Shown in pieces: positions 27,843 through 37,530 of a stretch of DNA of 64,000 nucleotides. Source of the DNA: JABDMH01 sp964428345 (GTDB lineage Bacteria; Bacteroidota; Bacteroidia; Chitinophagales; Saprospiraceae). The notes under the pieces are model-generated. The model was given only the letters and a program-made list of their open reading frames with translations, was not told where the DNA came from and did not search any database. The first letter of the stretch is position 1; the number at the start of each line of letters is the position of its first letter. The DNA is taken from NCBI GenBank assembly GCA_964428345.1, contig CAYRYD010000024.1:21128-85127 (forward strand), given 5' to 3'. The translations under genes were made by a program, and so were the position numbers.

Positions 27843-29153
27843 ATGTATCTGATACTGATCTTAGCTTTCATCGGAGGTTATGTCTTCATCGCCCTGGAGC
27901 ATGTTGTAAAAGTTGATAAGGCCGCATCGGCTTTGATCACCGGCGTAGTGTGCTGGACACTGATGATCTCTTCCGGAGAAACGTTTTTCAGTCACGAACT
28001 ATCCGGATCCGGTATACTGGAACATATCGACGAATCGCTTCTCCACCATCTGGGCGAAATTGCCGAGATACTGTTTTTCCTGATGGCGGCTATGACCATT
28101 GTCGAATTGATCGACTCGCATCAGGGCTTTAACCTGGTGACCAACAATATCAGGACGACCCATAAAGTCAAGTTGATGTGGGTGGTCTGTATCATCACCT
28201 TTTTCCTCTCGGCTCTACTCGATAATCTCACGACTACCATCGTCATGGCCACCTTATTACGTAAGCTGATTAAGGAAAGATCAGATCTATGGTTTTATGG
28301 AGGTATGGTGGTGATCGCTGCGAATGCAGGGGGTGCCTGGTCACCGATTGGAGATGTGACCACCATCATGTTGTGGATCGGGGGAAAGATATCAGCGGTA
28401 TCGATCATCGTCCAATTGATTCTGCCCAGTCTGCTGTGTCTCCTGATTCCACTTTTGATTTTGTCATTCACCATGAAAGGGCATCTGGAGAAACCGGAAG
28501 TAAAGAAAAGTGCCAGCGCTTATAAAGCAGAAGTTACGGATTTTGAGCAGAAACTGGTTTTTTCCATGGGTATTTTGGGATTACTTTTTGTTCCGGTTTT
28601 TAAAAATCTGACCCACCTCCCGCCCTTTATGGGAATGTTAGGCAGTTTATCCGTTCTTTGGATAGCAACCGAAATTTTACACCGGAAGAAATCGCATGAA
28701 GAAGCGGAAGGACTGACGGTTGCCGATATCATCCGGCGCATCGATACGCCCAGTATTTTATTTTTTTTGGGAATCCTGCTGGCAGTGGCCGGGTTACAGA
28801 CGACTGGTATCCTGCTTGATTTTGCCCAGGTAATCGATCGCCACCTGGGAAATATTTATCTGATCAATTTATCGATTGGGCTATTATCGGCCATTGTCGA
28901 TAATGTTCCATTGGTTGCCGGTGCAATGGGGATGTATTCGATGGATGTTTATCCACAGGATCATCGTTTTTGGGAATTACTGGCATATTGTGCCGGTACG
29001 GGTGGCAGCGTTCTGATCATTGGCTCGGCGGCTGGCGTTGCCATGATGGGCCTCATGCGGATTGACTTCATCTGGTATCTGAAAAGGGTCAGTCTATTGG
29101 CCTTATTGGGATACCTGGGCGGATTGCTGTGGATGTATCTGATTTCACCCTGA
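27843..29153 (+). CDS. nhaD: Sodium:proton antiporter, NhaD family
   Basis: A 436-residue inner-membrane antiporter with about 11-13 hydrophobic segments, for Na+ (or Li+) efflux in exchange for protons. Typical sequences are 'HHLGEIAEILFFLMAAMTIVELIDSHQGF', 'FFLSALLDNLTTTIVMATLLRKL', 'VIAANAGGAWSPIGDVTTIMLW' and the late 'SAIVDNVPLVAGAMGMY', all characteristic of NhaD. NhaD is frequent in marine and saline Bacteroidota. It appears monocistronic. Confidence 0.95.
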   Translation: MYLILILAFIGGYVFIALEHVVKVDKAASALITGVVCWTLMISSGETFFSHELSGSGILEHIDESLLHHLGEIAEILFFLMAAMTIVELIDSHQGFNLVTNNIRTTHKVKLMWVVCIITFFLSALLDNLTTTIVMATLLRKLIKERSDLWFYGGMVVIAANAGGAWSPIGDVTTIMLWIGGKISAVSIIVQLILPSLLCLLIPLLILSFTMKGHLEKPEVKKSASAYKAEVTDFEQKLVFSMGILGLLFVPVFKNLTHLPPFMGMLGSLSVLWIATEILHRKKSHEEAEGLTVADIIRRIDTPSILFFLGILLAVAGLQTTGILLDFAQVIDRHLGNIYLINLSIGLLSAIVDNVPLVAGAMGMYSMDVYPQDHRFWELLAYCAGTGGSVLIIGSAAGVAMMGLMRIDFIWYLKRVSLLALLGYLGGLLWMYLISP

Positions 29154-29225
29154 AATTACCCCGGAGTTCAAAACACAAAGATCGGTGAAAAAGCGTTTAT
29201 GATATCAATACTGTCCATAGCACCA

Positions 29226-29555
29226 ATGAAGACTCTCCGGTTACTGTTCGTATTGATGGTTCTGTCCGGCTTGTTCCGGAGTACGACTGTTTTGGGGGCT
29301 TACAATCACAGTGGAGACGTCCTGACCGCTGAAGATCATTGGCCATCATCAGACTACATTATTCCTGACCTGCTTTTGAAAAATGCCCAGGTGGTTTCCG
29401 GGCATGAAAGTGAAAACAAAATCGCAGACACTGGTCATTCGGTTTTTCGAAAATCATTGTTGCAAGCTACCGCATTATCCGGAAACCTGTGTCGTTACGA
29501 CCATTTGCAGCTAATCATAAACCGGGTGATTATTTATCAATGTATGCTTTGTTAG
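29226..29555 (+). CDS. Small secreted protein of unknown function
   Basis: 109 aa from the ATG at 29226. The frame extends upstream to 29199, but the signal peptide starts here (MKTLRLLFVLMVLSGLF, then a small-residue cleavage region near VLG-A). The mature part is polar and shows no recognised domain. It ends in a short hydrophobic tail with two cysteines. It follows nhaD by about 70 bp on the same strand. I do not recognise the family, and the gene call depends on the signal peptide alone. Confidence 0.45.
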   Translation: MKTLRLLFVLMVLSGLFRSTTVLGAYNHSGDVLTAEDHWPSSDYIIPDLLLKNAQVVSGHESENKIADTGHSVFRKSLLQATALSGNLCRYDHLQLIINRVIIYQCMLC

Positions 29556-29696
29556 TTGTTTTTTGACCCTTCTTTTTTAGCCTGTGTTCCCGTTATTCCG
29601 AATTAGTTGATTTCGCTGGTTTTGTACAAATCAGACCGGAATCGGGACACGCGCTGATTTCTCCCAATTTTTATTTAACAATAAGCATACTTATAT

Positions 29697-29813
29697 ATGT
29701 TTTCTTTTAAGTGGATCAAAAATAACCTTGCACTCGTATTTTTCCTGCTTATGGAGTTTATTGCATTGGCAGGGTCGCTGGGGTGGTTAGGATATATCAC
29801 CTTTTACGAATAG
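29697..29813 (+). CDS. Very small membrane protein (38 aa)
   Basis: ATG at 29697 to TAG at 29811-29813. The peptide begins MFSFKWIKNNLALVFFLLME and continues with a hydrophobic helix and a tail ending FYE. A basic, short N-terminal part followed by one transmembrane helix is a typical plan for a single-pass small membrane protein. It is alone in a gap of about 900 bp. No strong ribosome-binding site is visible, which is common in Bacteroidota. The function is unknown. Confidence 0.45.
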   Translation: MFSFKWIKNNLALVFFLLMEFIALAGSLGWLGYITFYE

Positions 29814-30017
29814 TAAAGTGACAACATCCGGTGATGAGGGTTGGAGCAATTGATCTTTTTGACCGCTGCCGGTTATTGATTATCCTTCGTTACTTGTGAC
29901 GGTGTGAAGTGTTATCGAATGCTGCCTGTTGCCGGATGGAGGGAGCGCAACTGCAATCCTTCCATCCGGTTCTTAGTGACCACTGGTCACCATTCACCCA
30001 GCGGATACATAGTCTTT

Positions 30018-30373
30018 AGGGCACCTCTAAATACCTCTGAAATTAGGCAAATTCAAAAAGAACCAAGCGAGTCGAGGCATCCCGAAGGAGCCTAGCCGTA
30101 GCTAAGTGACTGACCTGTCTGCCATGGCCGGCCAGGCAGGGGGATAACGAAATTGAGGAGCGATCCGGAAGATTGAGGAATGAGCCGGTCATACGGCCGG
30201 TGGAGGTCTGGGAGACCTCCAAGTGACGAACCGCTTCAGCGGGTGGGTGGGGTCGAGATCCAGTGGATCTCGAAGCGAGGAAACCACGAAGTGGGTGGGA
30301 AAGGAAGGTTATTTTTAAATAGCTCATTATAGTTAATCGGTTGACAATTGAATGGGGTTTTTAGAGGTGCCCT
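30018..30373. mobile_element. MITE-like element with 14-bp terminal inverted repeats
   Basis: The ends are exact inverted repeats: AGGGCACCTCTAAA at 30018-30031 and its reverse complement at 30360-30373. The element of about 356 bp encodes no transposase. Inside is a row of short perfect palindromes, for example GGAGGTCT/AGACCTCC at 30202-30220, CCGCT/AGCGG at 30231-30242 and CGAGATCC/GGATCTCG at 30244-30262. No clear target-site duplication is visible. Best read as a non-autonomous IS derivative or a REP-like hairpin cluster. Confidence 0.7.
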
Positions 30374-30456
30374 TTCATCGAAACTTTCGGCGCCTTGTCC
30401 GGATAATCGGGGGATTTTTGCATTTTTAACCACCAATAATCCTGAAAAATTCGCTC

Positions 30457-31092
30457 ATGATTTCCCGGTATAAATCACACCCCTGGCATGGCATATTCTC
30501 CGGAGAACTTTTCCCTCGGGTGGTCAACGCATTTATTGAAATCATACCATCGGATACGGTGAAATATGAGCTTGACAAAATATCCGGATATTGCCGGATT
30601 GACCGGTTGCAAAAGTTTTCCAATATTTTGCCGGCTCTTTATGGATTTATACCACAAACCTTTTGCGGGAGGGAAGTCGCCCTGCGCGCCGAACAAAAAG
30701 GCACCAGGGAACATTTGACCGGAGATCAGGATCCGCTCGATATTTGTGTTTTGACTGAACGGCAGATCAGCCGGGGAGACATTCTGGTGGAAGCCATTCC
30801 GATCGGAGGACTGCGATTGATAGATAACCAGGAAGTGGACGATAAAATCATTGCCGTTTTGCGTCAGGATGATTTTTACGGAACTTTCAGCGACCTCGAA
30901 AAATTACCCCAAAGTCTGCTGGATCGTCTGAAACATTATTTTCTTACTTATAAACAACTGCCCGGAGAAACTCAGATTACACAGATCGCAAATGTCTATG
31001 ACCGGGAGGAAGCTTACCGGGTTTTGGAGTGCAGCAGATTGGACTATTCGTATCAATTCAGCCAGTCCGGCCCGGACATCGGACCAATATGA
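30457..31092 (+). CDS. ppa: Inorganic pyrophosphatase (family I)
   Basis: Hydrolyses pyrophosphate to phosphate, driving biosynthetic reactions in the cytoplasm. A 211-residue protein. Core signatures are visible: 'YELDKISGYCRIDRL', 'FSNILPALYGFIPQTFCG', the metal-binding 'GDQDPLDICVL' and 'DNQEVDDKIIAVLRQDDFYG'. This matches soluble family I enzymes of the longer Bacteroidota kind. It stands next to the MITE-like element, which ends about 80 bp upstream. Confidence 0.9.
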   Translation: MISRYKSHPWHGIFSGELFPRVVNAFIEIIPSDTVKYELDKISGYCRIDRLQKFSNILPALYGFIPQTFCGREVALRAEQKGTREHLTGDQDPLDICVLTERQISRGDILVEAIPIGGLRLIDNQEVDDKIIAVLRQDDFYGTFSDLEKLPQSLLDRLKHYFLTYKQLPGETQITQIANVYDREEAYRVLECSRLDYSYQFSQSGPDIGPI

Positions 31093-31246
31093 AGCTGACA
31101 AACATTGAATCCATATTTTGACAAATTATAATAGACCAGCATAGCAATGAACCCGGATACCTCAATATCACCCTTTCAGGTGATCTAACTGTAAGCCAGA
31201 TCTGTTAGTTTTGAGCCCGGTCAATTTGTTCAAAACAGTAACGGAG

Positions 31247-31438
31247 ATGGATCAATTGCTCACGGATCGTGAACAACATATCATGGACCTGATATCACAG
31301 GGAAAATCCAACCCGGAGATCGCTGCCGAACTTCAGGTATCTGTCAACACGGTAAAAACACATCTGCGGCATGTATTTAAAAAACTGGAGGTTGACAACC
31401 GGACCCAGGCATCCGTCAGGTACCTTAACCTGCGATAG
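31247..31438 (+). CDS. Short LuxR/GerE-type helix-turn-helix protein
   Basis: 63 aa from the ATG at 31247, with GGAG just before it. A TTG at 31211 could extend it. The whole protein is a GerE DNA-binding domain: LTDREQHIMDLISQGKSNPEIAAELQ followed by 'VNTVKTHLRHVFKKLEVDNRTQA'. No receiver or sensor domain is attached, so it is a stand-alone HTH regulator or the tail of a broken response regulator. It sits about 190 bp upstream of the TolC-HlyD-glycosyltransferase operon, for which it is an obvious candidate regulator (inference). Confidence 0.75.
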   Translation: MDQLLTDREQHIMDLISQGKSNPEIAAELQVSVNTVKTHLRHVFKKLEVDNRTQASVRYLNLR

Positions 31439-31624
31439 ACCGTCACAGTCCTCGTACCGGAAGACGAAAATACTCAAAAAAATCAATGCCGTTTTTTCAT
31501 TTAATATCCTGACCTGCAGATCCCTATACAGAGTAATTAGCTGTAATGTCACATTTTTTTGAAAAATGATTGTTAAATGGTCTGTTTTTTGATTTACCGG
31601 TAGATCAAACACAAAATCCGGTCT

Positions 31625-33679
31625 ATGTACCGACTGATACTCGTGGTTCAGGTGAGTCTGCTTCCTCTGGGTCATTGTTTCTTCGCCCAGCAGGAAGAGC
31701 TGATGTCTTCGATTTCCCATCAACTCGAAGACCTGGTCAATTCCTATGTAAAACAGAGCTTCCTGAAACATCACTTTTCCCGGAATGTGGATGATTTGCA
31801 GTTGCTTTTTGGACCGAAGCAAGTCGATTCCCTGCAGGTCTTTCACGATCAGGCGGAAAGGTCGGCCGCCATGAAGGTCATTCGCGGGGATCATGGTCTC
31901 AAATTGCAATCCAGTTATGCCAACAATTTTACCGGATCACTCCTTGAAGATGATGGAACCTTCTATCAATGGCGTACTTATGCCGGTCTGGATTGGGACC
32001 TGATGAAAGGGGGAGTTTTGGCCCGAAAACAAAAACTGCTTCAGTTGCAACGTGAATATGAAGCAGAGCAAGCCGCTCAAAACGAACGAATAAAAGATTT
32101 CAGCTATCGTAAATCCTATGACTTTATCATCTACACCTTTAATAAACAGAAAGTTGAGGTCATCGAAAATCGTTTGAACATCTTAAGTGGATTGCTTTCG
32201 GTCATTGAAAAAATGTACTACCTGCGCTACAATCACTGGGAAGATGTGCTCGATATCATGTCAAAAAAGTCGGAGACCGAATTATTCTTAAAGAATTATC
32301 TGACTTATCTCCGATCGGTGCAACTGGATTCGCAGCTCGTTAACCAGGAGGTGTCCGACTTGCCGGTTTTCGATATTCTATTTGATGAGATTGTCAGACA
32401 GGGTTGTGATACCATGACCCGTCATTTCATACTGGAAAAGAATCTGGAAGCTTTGGAACACGATTTTCACTGGTCTAAAGAAATCAACCTGAGTGCTCAA
32501 TTGCGCTACAACTATTACGATGGTGGCCTGGCATCTTCATACAATGCACGGGATTTTCTCACCGCAGGTCTGAGTCTTACAATTCCCATACCATTTAATC
32601 AATCTGCCAGACGGGAATGGAAAGAAGCAAAACAGCAGAAACTGAAGACGGATTTTGAGTCCTACCGGAATGGTCTCAATAATGAGCTGCTCAATCATTA
32701 CTACGAATATGAATATGCCCATAAGCAATACCTGAATTTTTTCTATAAAAAAGAACAGCTGGCAGTGACCATCAATCGTGGTATCCGTAAACGCAACCTC
32801 GATGATCCGGATTACAGTCCGATGCAGGTTGTTGATAAACTCGATGAATTATTCAGCGTGGATCTGGAACTCATCGATATCCAGCAAAAAATGTATTTGA
32901 AAGCATTAAAGGTTTTTTCCATGGTCAATGCGGTGGATGTCACTCCCTTTATTGATATTAAAGACTATAATCAATTTGTCAGCCAGTATAAATCCCGGCG
33001 GATATTATTTTGCAGTGCCGATGATCTGCGTTTGTATGAGCCACCATTTCTGATGGAGTTTTTCCGGCAGAATGGTGTAACAGAGGTCGTTGTTGATGCC
33101 GGAGCTGATCCCTCCACCTATCTCCGTTATGCTGCTTTGCTGGATGCAGCAGTGGGCAGCGACCTGCTCGTCCGGTTTGCGGTAGATCCATTAGGCGGAA
33201 GCAGTCAACTGGCACCGGATCTCCAATCGGAAATCAGTCTTTCGCTTACTCCTTCCCTTCATTTTGATCTTAATGCGGCCCTTAAGGACAGGCATAACCA
33301 CTACTATGACGAGATTCAGGAAACGCTGGTTTTATACAGTAAATCGTTTGATATTTCGATATCCGTACCGGCGCATACCGATCCGGAATTGATACAGGCC
33401 TTATTGCCGTTGATCTCGAAAGTACACCTCTTGCCCGAACACAGCGAACAAGTCAACAGTGCTTTCAGGAATCTGCGTTCGATGATTCCCGGATTATCGA
33501 ACGATTATGTTTATCCGGGAGTACGACCACAGGACTTTAGCACCAAGCTGGAATTTGATGATTTTATTGAGGAGGTCATTGCAGAGCTCGAAGTGCCTGC
33601 TGTGGTGATCGATAGTATGGACGAATTAATTAATCTGGACAGGAAAACGGTAGGTTGGCATGAAGAGCGCAGATTTTAA
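31625..33679 (+). CDS. TolC-like outer-membrane protein of exopolysaccharide operon
   Basis: A 684-residue exported protein with a signal peptide at the start (MYRLILVVQVSLLPLGHCFF). The middle (about residues 130-430) is strongly helical and coiled-coil-like with repeating Q/E/L/K, as in TolC-family efflux proteins, and includes 'FLTAGLSLTIPIPFNQSARREW', a typical TolC beta-strand region. The C-terminal 250 residues ('ILFCSADDLRLYEPPF' and after) form a globular part not usual for TolC. The gene overlaps the HlyD-like gene by 20 bp, so the two products probably form one export channel. Confidence 0.65.
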   Translation: MYRLILVVQVSLLPLGHCFFAQQEELMSSISHQLEDLVNSYVKQSFLKHHFSRNVDDLQLLFGPKQVDSLQVFHDQAERSAAMKVIRGDHGLKLQSSYANNFTGSLLEDDGTFYQWRTYAGLDWDLMKGGVLARKQKLLQLQREYEAEQAAQNERIKDFSYRKSYDFIIYTFNKQKVEVIENRLNILSGLLSVIEKMYYLRYNHWEDVLDIMSKKSETELFLKNYLTYLRSVQLDSQLVNQEVSDLPVFDILFDEIVRQGCDTMTRHFILEKNLEALEHDFHWSKEINLSAQLRYNYYDGGLASSYNARDFLTAGLSLTIPIPFNQSARREWKEAKQQKLKTDFESYRNGLNNELLNHYYEYEYAHKQYLNFFYKKEQLAVTINRGIRKRNLDDPDYSPMQVVDKLDELFSVDLELIDIQQKMYLKALKVFSMVNAVDVTPFIDIKDYNQFVSQYKSRRILFCSADDLRLYEPPFLMEFFRQNGVTEVVVDAGADPSTYLRYAALLDAAVGSDLLVRFAVDPLGGSSQLAPDLQSEISLSLTPSLHFDLNAALKDRHNHYYDEIQETLVLYSKSFDISISVPAHTDPELIQALLPLISKVHLLPEHSEQVNSAFRNLRSMIPGLSNDYVYPGVRPQDFSTKLEFDDFIEEVIAELEVPAVVIDSMDELINLDRKTVGWHEERRF

Positions 33680-34745
33680 TCGCAATGCCGGGAAGATCCG
33701 GGTATTGCAGGAAGTCCGTCCGGCACCCAAAAAACTGAATTGGGACCGGATCATTTATTTGGGTGTACTGATTGCCGTGGCAGGTTTTATATTATTCATG
33801 ATCGTCAGTAGCAGACTTTATATAAAAGGAGAAGGTCAGGTACTTTTTAAGAAACTGGATATTCAATTGACGGAAGATATTCAGATTGTCAATTTTGTTT
33901 ATCATGCAGGTGATTCCGTTGATATCGGTGATACGCTTTTTTTTTATTACCCCGGAGAGACGATCAGAACGATGACATCCGCACCACAAACCCGGGAAGT
34001 GATCGTCAGCAATGACAATCTGGACTGGATCGTACGTGAACGGTTAACCACCCTGAAACGCATTGAACTTGCCAATATTCAAATCAGTGAATGCCGCCGC
34101 TTAATTCGACACACCGGGGAAGAAAAAAAGCGGATAGAGCATGAAGTATACCTGGATATCTATCCGGCAACCAAACTCGATCAATACCTCCAGAAACTGA
34201 CAGAGTTGGAACATGGTATCATTTCCGGCCAGGAAGAAATTAAGTTTCATGAGCAATACCTTAAGTACCTCGATGCCCGGGAGGAGATCGAGCGAAGCAA
34301 CATTTTCCGGAAATCGAAGAATGATCAACTTGCCCTTCATCCGGTACCTGTTTTGAAACCGTATATTTCGCCGGTGAAGGGTTCGATCACCCAGGTCTAT
34401 AAGGAAGATTATGAAGTAGCTCTGGAGTCGCAAACCATTCTTTCCATACACAATCCGACCAATTTATATATCAAAGCCTTCTATGATCAAAAAAATATCC
34501 GGCATCTGTCGGAAGGTGATGTGGTCGATGTGAAATTTCCGGATGGTACCACCAGTATGGGTGTCTTGCAGCGATTCTATTTTGCGACCTATCAGCTCCC
34601 GGAGGAGTTTCAGAAGAAGTATGAGCCAACCACCCGAAGCATCGCCGCCGATATTGTACCAATCAATGAAGTAGAGCTCGAGAAATGGAAAGCATTTTAT
34701 AAACTGAATGTAAAAATCACCAAACCACTTTTCAGCACCTCATGA
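33660..34745 (+). CDS. HlyD-like periplasmic adaptor (membrane fusion protein)
   Basis: A 361-residue inner-membrane-anchored adaptor. It has an N-terminal transmembrane helix (about 29-48, IIYLGVLIAVAGFILFMIV), then a beta-barrel/lipoyl-like half motif ('FVYHAGDSVDIGDTLFFY' at about 79-96), a coiled-coil hairpin (about 120-215), and the returning lipoyl and beta-barrel parts ('PVLKPYISPVKGSITQVYKEDYEVALESQTILSI' and 'FYDQKNIRHLSEGDVVDVKFPDG'). The same plan is used by Alg44-type alginate adaptors and by HlyD. It overlaps the TolC-like gene by 20 bp and the next gene by 4 bp (ATGA), showing tight coupling. Confidence 0.8.
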   Translation: MKSADFNRNAGKIRVLQEVRPAPKKLNWDRIIYLGVLIAVAGFILFMIVSSRLYIKGEGQVLFKKLDIQLTEDIQIVNFVYHAGDSVDIGDTLFFYYPGETIRTMTSAPQTREVIVSNDNLDWIVRERLTTLKRIELANIQISECRRLIRHTGEEKKRIEHEVYLDIYPATKLDQYLQKLTELEHGIISGQEEIKFHEQYLKYLDAREEIERSNIFRKSKNDQLALHPVPVLKPYISPVKGSITQVYKEDYEVALESQTILSIHNPTNLYIKAFYDQKNIRHLSEGDVVDVKFPDGTTSMGVLQRFYFATYQLPEEFQKKYEPTTRSIAADIVPINEVELEKWKAFYKLNVKITKPLFSTS

Positions 34746-36178
34746 ATGGCAGGAATGACAGTGACCGAATGAGTGATGGTGACAGGACACCGGTCCATCT
34801 TCAGGTTGAGGAACTGAAGGAGGGAGGATTTTCTTTTGCTTTCATTTACGATTTTTACCGGGGCAGCATTTTTGCCCTTGCACAATATGACGCGGTAATC
34901 ATTCAGTGGACCGATCCGATTTTCTCCGGGCACACCGCATCCAGAATCCGCGGTCATTTTGATCAGTTTGTTTTTTTGAAACCGATTTTTTTTCTCCGGC
35001 AAACAGGTAGTTTATCCGGATTGACTGCTCAGATAGCAGATGGATGCATCAGTCATCTTCAGCATTTATCTTCCCTGACTTCAACCGTACAGTTTTTGCA
35101 ATTGCGGATTTCTCAGGTTGATCTATCCAGAAATCAGCCCTATGAGGAGCAGACTATCTTTAATTATCTGGCATTTCATTATTCCCGGGGCAAAGAGCAA
35201 ATCGCTCCCTTTATTGACCGTCACGGCATTTATTATCCGGTGCTGACCGATCTGATGCAGAGCAATATGCATCAAAAGCATTTTCTTTCAGTATTGGAAA
35301 AGATGGAACGCGAAACCTTCGTGGAGGGGATTTTTGATCAGAGTACCTATGTATGCGGCGAATGTCTCGGTGATCACCTCTTATACCGGGAGGTATGCCC
35401 TGGTTGCCATGCTGCCCATCTGAAATCGGAAGAAATTGTCCATCATTTTCGTTGTGCACACATGGCTCCTTTGTCCGATTACCGGCAAAGCCATCTCGTG
35501 GGTGGCCTGGAATGTCCCAAGTGCCATCACGAGCTGAAGCATATCGGAGTCGACTACGATAAGCCGGCAACCATGCACCATTGTCTCTCTTGCCAGGCTG
35601 ATTTTCAACACTATGCCATGATGGCGAAATGTACAGCCTGTGGTCACGATCAGCAGGTAGAGCATTTAATTAAAAAAGAATTAAAAAAATATTCCCTGAC
35701 CGATAAGGCGATCAATGCCCTGAAGGCTGGCCGGCTGAATCGAAAAGACCATGCACTGGAGCCTCTGGTGGACGACACCCTTGCCTGGCAGATGTTTATC
35801 CGGACGATCGATTATGAAGTAGCTCAGCAAAAGGGTAACAACAATCATCTGGTTGTGCTCCATTTTCACGATTTACCCGGTATGATCCGTCAGATCGGAG
35901 AGGAAAACAAACATCGGTTTTTTAGTGAAATTGTCCAGATCATCCGGTCGGCTCAACAACCATTTGACTTCAGGGGAGTAAAGTTTCCCCGCTTGTTTTT
36001 TACATTGATGCAAACCCACCTGAGTGATGCAGAGACCATCGCCCAAAGGATGGTATTTCTGATCAATCATTTACTCCTGGATAATCTACGTTTGAAAAGG
36101 GTGTTGCTGACTTACGAGGTTGTTCCGATGGACAGCCAGGTGATTTCCTCCATTCTTACCCAGGTCCAAACCGTTTAG
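34742..36178 (+). CDS. Zinc-ribbon (TackOD1-like) protein with degenerate GGDEF-like end
   Basis: A 478-residue cytoplasmic protein. The N-terminal 200 residues are unassigned. A cysteine-rich middle (about 205-305) has CGEC, CPGC, HHFRC, CPKC, CLSC and CTAC pairs with 'ELKHIGVDYDKPATMHHC', which fits the TackOD1 output domain (two zinc ribbons), known next to diguanylate-cyclase-type modules. The C-terminal part (about 360-475) has the size and pattern of a GGDEF domain but no GG[D/E]EF motif, so it is probably inactive. It lies between the adaptor and the glycosyltransferase, suggesting control of polymer synthesis. The TackOD1 assignment is from memory of the pattern and is moderately sure. 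Confidence 0.6.
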   Translation: MNGRNDSDRMSDGDRTPVHLQVEELKEGGFSFAFIYDFYRGSIFALAQYDAVIIQWTDPIFSGHTASRIRGHFDQFVFLKPIFFLRQTGSLSGLTAQIADGCISHLQHLSSLTSTVQFLQLRISQVDLSRNQPYEEQTIFNYLAFHYSRGKEQIAPFIDRHGIYYPVLTDLMQSNMHQKHFLSVLEKMERETFVEGIFDQSTYVCGECLGDHLLYREVCPGCHAAHLKSEEIVHHFRCAHMAPLSDYRQSHLVGGLECPKCHHELKHIGVDYDKPATMHHCLSCQADFQHYAMMAKCTACGHDQQVEHLIKKELKKYSLTDKAINALKAGRLNRKDHALEPLVDDTLAWQMFIRTIDYEVAQQKGNNNHLVVLHFHDLPGMIRQIGEENKHRFFSEIVQIIRSAQQPFDFRGVKFPRLFFTLMQTHLSDAETIAQRMVFLINHLLLDNLRLKRVLLTYEVVPMDSQVISSILTQVQTV

Positions 36179-36184
36179 GCCAGT

Positions 36185-37486
36185 ATGTTTCTTGAAGAAT
36201 TGATCACCTATTGGCGGGAAGCCGGACTGGAAAAAATCATCCGGATATTCTGGTACTTCATCATTTTCGAATTATTCCGGTACGTGCTGGTCGATTATCT
36301 GGTGGTCATCTTTTATTATCTGGATAGGATGCTGAACCGCCCGAGATGGGAGGAAGCCCGTCGACAGTTAATGGCCGAAAATCCGCTGGTTTCGATCATC
36401 GTTCCCGGTAAAAATGAGGGCAAACATATTTACAAACTCACCCGTTCGCTGGCAGAGCAAACCTATCGCAACTATGAAATTATCGTGGTCGATGATGGCA
36501 GCGATGATCAAACCCGTATCATCGGTAAGGATCTGGAAAAGAGCGGATTGATCGATTTATTTATTAGTTGTGAAGTAAGAGGAGGTAAGGCTTCCGGAGC
36601 CAATATCGCCCTGCGTTATGCCAAAGGAAAATATATTGTTCACTTTGATGCCGATTGTTCCTTTGATAGCGACGCCGTTGAAAAATCCCTGATCCCGTTT
36701 TATTATGATCCCCGAATTGCCGCTGTTGGGGGCAATCTGGAAGTTCGCAATCAAAAGGAAAGCCTGGCAACAACCCTGCAGGCGATCGAATATTTGAAAG
36801 TCATTCTGGTCGGACGTATGGTGACATCCTATCTGGGAATTTACCGGATCATTTCCGGCGCTTTTGGTACTTTCCGGGCGGACGTTATCCGCCGGATCGG
36901 TGGTTGGGACATCGGGCCCGGACTGGATGGAGACATTACGGTCAAGATTCGGAAGCTGGGTTACCGGGTCTATTTTGAGCCTGCGGCCAATGGTCTGACC
37001 AGTGTGCCGAATACTTTTAAAAAACTGACCAAACAGCGGTTGCGCTGGGATAAATCTATCATCCGTTTCCGCCTGCGAAAACATTTTGATATATTCTATC
37101 CAAATGCCAATTTTCAATTTCGAAATATGTTTTCCTCTCTGGAAAATATTACATACAATGTTTTGATGAACATTAAATGGATGATTTATATCGTCGATAT
37201 GGCATGGAATTATTCGCATTTGCTGATATTTATTATTCCTGCCAATTTAATTCTCTATACCCTGGCCAATTATCTCCAGTTTTGTGCAATTATGCTCATG
37301 GTGAGAAATCCACGGGAAAAACACCGCTTGTTGCTTTATCTGCCGGCAATGGTTTTTTATACCGGCTATTATCTGAGAATTGTACGGTCGGTGGCCCATT
37401 TTAAAGAATTTTTCTTCAGGGAGTCGTATGCCGACCCCTGGAATCCCTTAAAATCTTCGCTGAAAGCAAAAGCACTCCGCATCTGA
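36185..37486 (+). CDS. Family-2 glycosyltransferase (polysaccharide synthase)
   Basis: A 433-residue processive inner-membrane glycosyltransferase. It has an N-terminal membrane segment (about 18-46), then the GT-A catalytic domain with 'VSIIVPGKNEGKHIYKL', 'IIVVDDGSDDQT', the DxD-type 'VHFDADCSF', the acceptor-site aspartate in 'GPGLDGDITVKIRKLGY', and the KQRLRW form of the Q-x-x-R-W motif at about 287-292. Several C-terminal transmembrane helices follow. This is the organisation of PgaC, Alg8 and hyaluronan-type synthases. It follows the zinc-ribbon gene by 6 bp. The polymer made is unknown. Confidence 0.88.
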   Translation: MFLEELITYWREAGLEKIIRIFWYFIIFELFRYVLVDYLVVIFYYLDRMLNRPRWEEARRQLMAENPLVSIIVPGKNEGKHIYKLTRSLAEQTYRNYEIIVVDDGSDDQTRIIGKDLEKSGLIDLFISCEVRGGKASGANIALRYAKGKYIVHFDADCSFDSDAVEKSLIPFYYDPRIAAVGGNLEVRNQKESLATTLQAIEYLKVILVGRMVTSYLGIYRIISGAFGTFRADVIRRIGGWDIGPGLDGDITVKIRKLGYRVYFEPAANGLTSVPNTFKKLTKQRLRWDKSIIRFRLRKHFDIFYPNANFQFRNMFSSLENITYNVLMNIKWMIYIVDMAWNYSHLLIFIIPANLILYTLANYLQFCAIMLMVRNPREKHRLLLYLPAMVFYTGYYLRIVRSVAHFKEFFFRESYADPWNPLKSSLKAKALRI

Positions 37487-37530
37487 AACAGATCGCAACG
37501 CCATAAATGGCAGGATCTGCCTGGTCTAAT

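Noticed and set aside
27665..27916. 83-codon frame overlapping the start of nhaD
   Set aside because: Out of frame with nhaD, no protein-like composition, no ribosome-binding site.
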